A stretch of DNA of 64,000 nucleotides from an uncultured Treponema sp. GTDB lineage: Bacteria > Spirochaetota > Spirochaetia > Treponematales > Treponemataceae. Location of the stretch: contig NZ_CAKVAM010000001.1 of assembly GCF_934725225.1 (NCBI RefSeq), positions 248,001 to 312,000 on the forward strand. The letters are read 5' to 3'. This document shows, one piece after another, positions 58,729 through 64,000 of the stretch. Made by a program: the position numbers and the translations under genes. Under the pieces are notes generated by a model, which saw only the letters and a program-made list of their open reading frames with translations, was not told where the DNA came from and ran no database searches. Every line of letters begins with the position of its first letter. Position 1 is the stretch's first letter.

Positions 58729-59748
58729 TTATTCCTTGGACAAAAGCTCGGCAAACGGAGTGTCGTGCAGAATCAGATAGCGGCTTGCGTATCCGTTGAA
58801 ATAATCATCTTCTGTAAGCGTGTAAGATTTGATGTTTCTTTTGCTTGTGTCGGCTTCTGCAACTTTTTCGCCTTTTAAAGCAATCTTTGAGTTGTATTCT
58901 CTGATTCCGCATTTTGCATTTCCGCGCGGATAAACTTCAAGGTTCATGTCGTCGTCCCACAAAAGTTCCGGCGCAAAGATGTCAGAAAAAATGCAGTTTA
59001 CAAAAGCAATGCTGTCCCAGTCTTTTTTGCTTTCTGAATTTCCGGCTCCGTCTGTTCTGCAGGCGTACACAAAATTCTTTTTTCTTTTTTCTCCGAGGAA
59101 GCGGCAGTTTGTAAATACGAATCCGTTTTTTTCAGCAATTGCGTGGCTGTTGATTGCGAATCCGTCAAAGTCGCCTCTGTTATCTGCAACCACTTCAATT
59201 GCGCAGTTTTCAAAAAGGCAAGTGTCCGGCTCTCCGTAAATAAAATCAACGTCGCCTGAAATATTTGAATTCAAAAACCAGCTGAATCCTTTTACAAAAA
59301 GCGTGTTCTGGTGTCCTTCAAGTTTGATTCCTTCGCAAAACAATGTTCCGGTTGTGTTGTTCCAAGCAAGGGCTTCCGCAGAATCCGCCGCAGAATAAAG
59401 TTCCTCGGAAGTTTTTACGTGCGTGTTTGAAATTGTAAAATTTTTGAGCGAAACATTTGTTGCGTTTGGTCCGAAAGAAAACACAGCCCGATTTTGCTGG
59501 CCTTTGTTGTAAGCCTCGCAGTTGTCGGCAAGAATTACGCAATCTTCAGCTTTTGTTCCGGGGACACTTTCTATTGCCAGCGGATTTGAAAGATTGTACC
59601 GCACTGTTTCTCTGTAAGAACCTGGCTCAAGAATCAGATGAATTGCTGTGTCTTTTGCGACAGTTCCTGTGGAAATCATTTCTTTTATTTTTTTTAAGGC
59701 AGCAGTTATTGCCGCAGGTGATTTTGTGTTTACATTCAGTTCCAGCAT
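58729..59748 (-). CDS. Pectinesterase-like protein (CE8), intracellular
   Basis: 339 residues. The right-handed beta-helix of pectin methylesterases is shown by EGHQNTLFVKG (QDTL-like), SGDVDFIYGEPDTC (catalytic Asp) and the NCRFLG/NCIFSDI repeats; a second active Asp lies in AISAHAIAE-like AINSHAIAEKNGFVFTN region. No signal peptide, so it would act on imported oligogalacturonates rather than polymer. Forms an operon with kdgK. Promoter TTGCAA-17-TATAAT; GGGA site before the ATG. Confidence 0.85.
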   Translation of the reverse strand: MLELNVNTKSPAAITAALKKIKEMISTGTVAKDTAIHLILEPGSYRETVRYNLSNPLAIESVPGTKAEDCVILADNCEAYNKGQQNRAVFSFGPNATNVSLKNFTISNTHVKTSEELYSAADSAEALAWNNTTGTLFCEGIKLEGHQNTLFVKGFSWFLNSNISGDVDFIYGEPDTCLFENCAIEVVADNRGDFDGFAINSHAIAEKNGFVFTNCRFLGEKRKKNFVYACRTDGAGNSESKKDWDSIAFVNCIFSDIFAPELLWDDDMNLEVYPRGNAKCGIREYNSKIALKGEKVAEADTSKRNIKSYTLTEDDYFNGYASRYLILHDTPFAELLSKE

Positions 59749-59783
59749 AAAACGTCCCGCTTTTGATTATTTTCTATCTAATA

Positions 59784-59812
59784 ATTATATATTGAATGCT
59801 CAAAAATTGCAA
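59784..59812 (-). promoter_or_regulatory. Promoter of the pectinesterase-kdgK operon
   Basis: Minus strand TTGCAA (59807-59812), 17 bp, TATAAT (59784-59789). Confidence 0.65.
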
Positions 59813-59855
59813 TTTTTCCCACGTAAAAGTTATTTTATTCAGCCTGAAAATTCGC

Positions 59856-59861
59856 TATAAT
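59856..59861 (+). promoter_or_regulatory. -10 box of the EamA exporter gene (leaderless type)
   Basis: A perfect TATAAT six bases before the ATG at 59868. The -35 region is weak. Confidence 0.55.
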
Positions 59862-59867
59862 CAGCGC

Positions 59868-60794
59868 ATGAAAAAAATAAGTGCGGCTTCGGCATTTGGA
59901 ATTTTTTTGGCTTGCGTTTCGGTTTTTATATGGGGAATAACTTTTGTTTGTACAAAATCGCTTTTAAATGATTTTTCTGCATTTGAAATTTTGCTTGTGC
60001 GTTTTTTTGCGGCGTATCTTGGTCTTTGGGCTATGCGTCCTAAAAGGCTTGTTTTAAAAAGCAAAAAGGAAAATATTTCATTTGCGCTGGCGGGACTTAC
60101 CGGCGTTACGCTTTATCAGTTTTTTGAAAATATTGCGATTTCTTTTACGACGGCTTCGAATGTAAGCATAATCGTTTCAATTTGTCCTATGTTCACGGCG
60201 ATTGTTGCGCGGATTTTCTTGAAGGAAAAATGCATCACAAAAAACTTTGTCGCGGGATTTATTCTTGCAATTTCGGGAGTTGCCCTTGTAAGTTTTAACG
60301 GAAATGCGGAATTTCATTTTAGTCCGAAAGGCGATTTGCTTGCTCTTCTTGCCGGAATCTGCTGGGGATTTTATTCGCTTTTTGTTTCAAAAATAAATTC
60401 CATGAAATACGACATTGTTTGCAGCACGCGCAGGATTTTTTTCTTTGCGCTGATTTTTATGATTCCTCTTGCGTTGGCTGGAACTGGAGCTGAAAAAACT
60501 TCTTCCGTTTTTATCAATACTGATTTGGCTTTTAACATAAAAAGATTTTCAAGCCTTGCCAACTGGGGAAATTTGCTTTTTCTTGGAATCATGGCTTCTG
60601 CCGGCTGTTTTGCTTTGTGGAATAAATCTTGCAAAATTCTTGGAACGGTGAAAGTTTCCGCCGGGCTTTATATGATTCCTGTTGTTACAGTTATTTTTGC
60701 ATTTATATTTCTTGGGGAAAAACTTAGCCTGATGGGAATTTGCGGCGCGGCAATGACAATCTGCGGACTTTTTATTTCAAGCTGGAAAAAATAA
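59868..60794 (+). CDS. EamA/DMT-family membrane exporter
   Basis: 308 residues, ten expected helices in two EamA repeats (FIWGITFVCTKSLL in the first; GDLLALLAGICWGFYSLFV opening the second). Family members export metabolites or amino acids; the substrate is unknown. The ATG at 59868 lies six bases after TATAAT; a longer frame from 59796 would begin upstream of the promoter and is rejected. Ends two bases before a terminator shared with the convergent Nfn operon. Confidence 0.87.
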   Translation: MKKISAASAFGIFLACVSVFIWGITFVCTKSLLNDFSAFEILLVRFFAAYLGLWAMRPKRLVLKSKKENISFALAGLTGVTLYQFFENIAISFTTASNVSIIVSICPMFTAIVARIFLKEKCITKNFVAGFILAISGVALVSFNGNAEFHFSPKGDLLALLAGICWGFYSLFVSKINSMKYDIVCSTRRIFFFALIFMIPLALAGTGAEKTSSVFINTDLAFNIKRFSSLANWGNLLFLGIMASAGCFALWNKSCKILGTVKVSAGLYMIPVVTVIFAFIFLGEKLSLMGICGAAMTICGLFISSWKK

Positions 60795-60818
60795 AAGCTG
60801 CCCTTTTTTAGGACAGCT
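60785..60818. terminator. Two-way terminator between EamA and Nfn genes
   Basis: Stem AGCTGCCC/GGACAGCT (60796-60803 with 60811-60818, one mismatch) with loop TTTTTTA. On the minus strand it is followed by TTTTATTTTTT; on the plus strand only by ATTTTT. Confidence 0.7.
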
Positions 60819-60827
60819 CATTAATTT

Positions 60828-62318
60828 TTACTTTGCAAGATATTCGTTTATGCTTGCGGCGGCTTTTCTTCCTTCGCCCATTGCAAGAATAACAGTGGCG
60901 GCTCCTAGAACGATGTCGCCTCCTGCCCAAACTTTTGTCATGCTTGTTTCCTGATTTTCGTCAACCGTGATGTGTCCGCGGTCGTCCACATTGATTTCTG
61001 GAGTTGTCGCAGGAATAAGCGGATTTGAATTATTTCCGAGCGCAACAATTACAGCGTCGCAAGGAATTTCATGCTCGCTTCCTTTTATTTCAACTGGACG
61101 GCGGCGGCCTTTTTCATCCGGCTCTCCAAGCTCATAGGACAAAGCTTTTATTCCTGTTACTTTTCCTGTTTCGCTGCTTCCAAGAATTTCAACTGGATTT
61201 TCAAGGAATTTGAAGATTACGCCTTCTTCTTCCGCATGGTCAACTTCTTCACGGCGCGCTGGCATTTCCACACGGGAGCGGCGGTAAACAACGTAGACTT
61301 TTTCAGCTCCAAGCCTCAATGCCATTCTTGCCGCGTCCATTGCAACGTTTCCGCCTCCGCAGACAACAACAGTTTTTGCATGGTAATAAGGAGTGTCGGC
61401 GTGCTCTGTGTCGTAAGCCTTCATCAGGTTTGCGCGTGTAAGATATTCATTTGCGCTGAACACACCGATGTAGTTTTCGCCAGGAATTCCGAAGAATTTT
61501 GGAAGACCGGCTCCAGTTCCTATAAATGCGGCATCGAATCCTTTTTCCGTGAGAATTTGCTGAACTGTCATTGTGCGTCCAACAAGAGTGCTCATTTCAA
61601 ATTTTACGCCCATTCTCTTTAGATTTTCAACTTCATTCTGAACAATTGACTTTGGCAAGCGGAATTCTGGAATTCCATAGACCATAACACCGCCGGCTTT
61701 GTGGAATGCTTCAAAAACTGTAACATCGTGTCCTGCGCGGCGGCAGTCTGCTGCAACAGTCAGTCCTGCAGGTCCTGAGCCTACAACTGCGACTTTTTTT
61801 CCTGTTGAAGGAGCAATTGCCGGGGAAGTTACGAGATTGTTTGTGCGTTCCCAGTCGGCTACAAAGCGTTCAAGGCGACCTATGCTGACTGATTTTTCCG
61901 CATTCTTGTAAACTTTTCCGACTGTGCATTGTCCTTGGCACTGCTTTTCCTGTGGGCATACGCGTCCGCAGATTGCAGGAAGAAGATTTGTTTCCTTTAT
62001 AATGTCAACTGCCGCTTTGAATTCGCCCTTTGCAACCTGCTCAATAAATTTTGGAATCTGAACATTTACAGGGCAGCCTGAAACACAAGGCTGGTTCTTG
62101 CACTGAAGACAGCGGTTTGCTTCAACAATTGCCTGTTCCGCTGTGTAGCCAAGCGCAACTTCTGTCATCTGCCTTGCGCGCACCAAAGGCTCTCCAGAAG
62201 GCATTTCCATCTGCGGAATCGCCATGCGGTCTTTGTTTGTAAGAGTTTTTCCTTTTATTTTGTTGTATTCATTTGCAGCAATTTCGTTTAGCTGCTCTAC
62301 TGTTTTGTGTTCGCTCAT
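60828..62318 (-). CDS. nfnB: NfnB-type subunit (NADPH-dependent glutamate-synthase beta-chain family)
   Basis: 496 residues from the ATG at 62316-62318 with GGAGAA upstream; a frame to 62354 overlaps the partner gene. The N-terminus carries two 4Fe-4S sites (CLQCKNQPCVSGCP, CGRVCPQEKQCQGQC). FAD binding: VAVVGSGPAGLTVAADC; NADPH binding: VVCGGGNVAMDAARMAL with YRRSRVEMPAR. Such proteins are GltD or, when paired with an FNR-like subunit as here, NfnB, which bifurcates electrons between NADH, ferredoxin and NADPH. No glutamate-synthase large chain is near, which favours Nfn. Confidence 0.82.
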   Translation of the reverse strand: MSEHKTVEQLNEIAANEYNKIKGKTLTNKDRMAIPQMEMPSGEPLVRARQMTEVALGYTAEQAIVEANRCLQCKNQPCVSGCPVNVQIPKFIEQVAKGEFKAAVDIIKETNLLPAICGRVCPQEKQCQGQCTVGKVYKNAEKSVSIGRLERFVADWERTNNLVTSPAIAPSTGKKVAVVGSGPAGLTVAADCRRAGHDVTVFEAFHKAGGVMVYGIPEFRLPKSIVQNEVENLKRMGVKFEMSTLVGRTMTVQQILTEKGFDAAFIGTGAGLPKFFGIPGENYIGVFSANEYLTRANLMKAYDTEHADTPYYHAKTVVVCGGGNVAMDAARMALRLGAEKVYVVYRRSRVEMPARREEVDHAEEEGVIFKFLENPVEILGSSETGKVTGIKALSYELGEPDEKGRRRPVEIKGSEHEIPCDAVIVALGNNSNPLIPATTPEINVDDRGHITVDENQETSMTKVWAGGDIVLGAATVILAMGEGRKAAASINEYLAK

Positions 62319-62335
62319 ATTTTTCTCCGTCCAGT

Positions 62336-63163
62336 TTACATTCCGAGTCTGCACTTGTGCTTTTCTTCTTCATCTTTAAAGCTTTTCATGCGCGTCATCA
62401 TATTTGCCCAGTCTACCTGATGTCCGTCAAAGTCAGGACCGTCAACGCAAACGAATTTGATTTTTCCGCCTACGCTTACACGGCAGCCGCCGCACATTCC
62501 TGTTCCGTCAATCATAATTGTGTTGAGCGAAACTGTAGTTTTTACGTTGTATTTTGCAGTTGTGGCGCATACGAATTTCATCATTATTGGAGGACCGATT
62601 GCAATTACTTCTGCTGGAGGAGTCTGCGACTGGCAAAGCTCTTCAACTGGAACTGTGGAAACTCCTTTGCGTCCTGCGCTTCCGTCGTCAGTCATAATTA
62701 TAACTTCATCTGCGATTGCTTTCATTTCATCAACAAAAATCAGAAGATCTTTTGTGCGTGCGCAGATTACAACAATCACTTTGTTTCCGGCTGCCTTTAA
62801 AGCCTGAACAATTGGATAAAGAGGAGCTGTTCCGATTCCGCCGCCAACACAGAGAACAGGAGCGTCGTATTTTTCTATTTTAGACGGAGTTCCCAAAGGA
62901 CCAAGAACTGCCGCAAGATAGTCGCCCGGATTAAGGCGCGCTATTTTCATTGTGCCTGCTCCAACAGCCTGAAAAACAATTGCAACCCAGCCTTCTTCTG
63001 CGTTTGCATCTGCGATTGTAAGCGGAATTCTTTCTCCCATTTCATCATCGTACTGAACAATCAGGAACTGTCCTGCCTTGCGGTTTTTTGCAATGTCCGC
63101 GGCTTCAAACTTCATGTAGTAAACGGTTTCTGAAAGCTGCCGTTTTTCTAGAATCTTGTTCAT
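62336..63163 (-). CDS. nfnA: NfnA-type subunit (FAD/NAD-binding, 2Fe-2S)
   Basis: 275 residues from the ATG at 63161-63163 with AAGGA upstream. FNR-like fold: RKAGQFLIVQYDDEMGERIP (FAD), CVGGGIGTAPLYPIVQAL (NAD) and a C-terminal 2Fe-2S site with DGTGMCGGCRV and KFVCVDGP, where Asp and three Cys bind the cluster as in NfnA. Pairs with the NfnB gene 17 bp downstream. PyrK-like proteins look similar, but no pyrD is adjacent. Confidence 0.82.
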   Translation of the reverse strand: MNKILEKRQLSETVYYMKFEAADIAKNRKAGQFLIVQYDDEMGERIPLTIADANAEEGWVAIVFQAVGAGTMKIARLNPGDYLAAVLGPLGTPSKIEKYDAPVLCVGGGIGTAPLYPIVQALKAAGNKVIVVICARTKDLLIFVDEMKAIADEVIIMTDDGSAGRKGVSTVPVEELCQSQTPPAEVIAIGPPIMMKFVCATTAKYNVKTTVSLNTIMIDGTGMCGGCRVSVGGKIKFVCVDGPDFDGHQVDWANMMTRMKSFKDEEEKHKCRLGM

Positions 63164-63268
63164 CTTGTAATCCTTACACAAACTGAATTTATTGAATATT
63201 TTTACAATTTTAGCACAAATCTGATTTTTAGTGAAGTGTTAGACATAAAATGCAAAAGTGTCATAATG

Positions 63269-63294
63269 AAAAAAGGCTCCCGGAATGCGGAAGC
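63269..63294 (-). terminator. Intrinsic terminator of the gene at the right edge
   Basis: Stem GGCTTCCG/CGGGAGCC on the minus strand (63287-63294 with 63275-63282, loop CATT) followed by six Ts (63269-63274). Confidence 0.85.
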
Positions 63295-63319
63295 CCAAAG
63301 TTTGTTTGTTATATTAATT

Positions 63320-64000
63320 TTACTTTATAGAAACAAGGTCGCTTTCAAGTGTTACTGTGCGCCATTGTGATACTTGCGGGCAGTCAGGAATTTCGAATGT
63401 AAAATTGTACTGCGCAAAGAATGTGTTAGAATAGTTTTGTATTGATTGAAGACCAGAATCGTTTTTCAATTCAAAAGAAACATTTTTTTCAACTGCACTA
63501 GGATTTTCATAGAGGCAGTACCAGTCAGTTTCTCCGCTTTTCCATTCTTTGTTGCCATAGAAAATATCGATATAAGTTCCTACATTTTTTACAACGCTGT
63601 CTTGCGGAGGAATTACATTTTCAGTCCAGACAGTTGCTTTGTTGTCGCTGTAAGATGCAAATGCCCATTCGCCGTTTTTTAAGTTTGAATAGTCAATGTC
63701 GCCGATTCCGCCTTTTGCAGTTAAAGTAAGATAGTGGAAATAGCCATTTTCACGTACAAGACTTTCGCCTGCTCCTTTTAAAGGCTCAATCTGAACTTTG
63801 AATTTATACTGTTCACCGGCTTCGCATAATGGATAGACAAAAGATATGGATTCATCAGGAGTTTTAGGCCACCATTGACCGTTTTCGTCCTCATATGCAG
63901 AATCAAATGGTGATTTATCTAAACGTGCCAAAGTGGTTTGAATTTCCTTGCCGCCGATATTTTCCAAGCGGTAAACGCCAATCCAGTTGCAGCCACTTTG
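63320..64000 (-). CDS. Unknown protein, N-terminus beyond the window edge
   Basis: The frame is open to the right edge, giving 226 visible codons; an internal TTG at 63967 is not needed as start. The visible part is rich in aromatic residues and beta strands (NWIGVYRLENIG, WWPKTPDESISFVYP, YFHYLTLTAKGGIG, WRTVTLESDLVSIK at the end). This looks like an extracellular beta-sandwich or carbohydrate-binding type protein, but no family was recognised. An intrinsic terminator follows. Confidence 0.6.
   Translation of the reverse strand, partial: QSGCNWIGVYRLENIGGKEIQTTLARLDKSPFDSAYEDENGQWWPKTPDESISFVYPLCEAGEQYKFKVQIEPLKGAGESLVRENGYFHYLTLTAKGGIGDIDYSNLKNGEWAFASYSDNKATVWTENVIPPQDSVVKNVGTYIDIFYGNKEWKSGETDWYCLYENPSAVEKNVSFELKNDSGLQSIQNYSNTFFAQYNFTFEIPDCPQVSQWRTVTLESDLVSIK

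Noticed and set aside
61071..61622. 183-codon frame opposite nfnB
   Set aside because: Antisense to the FAD/NADPH domains, no recognisable motif.

Overview
The window looks like a chromosomal segment of a host-associated Treponema-type spirochaete. Support comes from the moderately AT-rich sequence, dense short operons with ATGA overlaps, treponeme-like gene neighbourhoods, poly-G tracts in or before lipoprotein genes (a known Treponema phase-variation device), and carbohydrate genes for cellobiose/xylan and pectin breakdown that fit an animal-gut fibre degrader. Genus is inferred; there is no rRNA here, and the only tRNA is tRNA-Gly(CCC).

Layout. 1-9.9 kb: a cut-off cardiolipin synthase gene, purL, a thioredoxin-like lipoprotein, two tandem CNNM/CorC transporters, a cytidylate-kinase-like protein and an RluA-type pseudouridine synthase. 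9.9-13.2 kb: pyrE followed by a three-gene cobalamin/iron-type ABC importer. 13.2-21.9 kb: a sugar locus with a GH94 phosphorylase diverging from an ABC importer (binding lipoprotein plus two permeases), GH43 and a LacI regulator; the control region carries a LacI-like operator and a perfect TGTGA-N6-TCACA palindrome. 22-30.6 kb: tRNA-Gly, ybaB-recR, two large membrane proteins with LptF/G-like topology, an M48 protease, rsmG and hslO. 30.6-34 kb: an accessory island with a 206-bp fold-back element, a heptamer-repeat small ORF, an IS200-type element, dispersed palindromic repeats, a DUF6261-like gene and a secreted formylglycine-enzyme-like protein.

34-43.6 kb: ctpA, rsmE, a WecG-type glycosyltransferase, an AAA+ enhancer-binding-like protein without a DNA-binding domain, a SpoU methyltransferase, a STAS/zinc-ribbon protein, hisD, def, fmt and a PASTA protein. 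43.7-50.9 kb: a phased array of 22-bp repeats, ackA, an M29 aminopeptidase, an orphan ABC ATPase, a GH95-like enzyme and pyrBI. 51-55.8 kb: a biotin module (bioY-bioM-bioN-bioB and birA) with two matching BirA operators, interrupted by a lipoprotein gene whose promoter spacer holds nine Gs. 55.9-60.8 kb: a LysR regulator, a small PQ-loop protein, an SGNH-like protein, kdgK, an intracellular pectinesterase and an EamA exporter. 60.8-63.2 kb: an NfnAB-type electron-bifurcating pair, followed by an incomplete gene at the right edge.

Three themes run through the window. First, two 9-bp poly-G tracts sit where slippage would switch expression (a promoter spacer and a lipoprotein signal peptide). 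Second, many single genes have a 17-bp-spaced promoter whose -10 box lies only 6-10 bp before the ATG, so their mRNAs should be leaderless or nearly so. Third, several intergenic regions carry helically phased palindromes. All coordinates and motifs were read by eye; no search or folding program was run.
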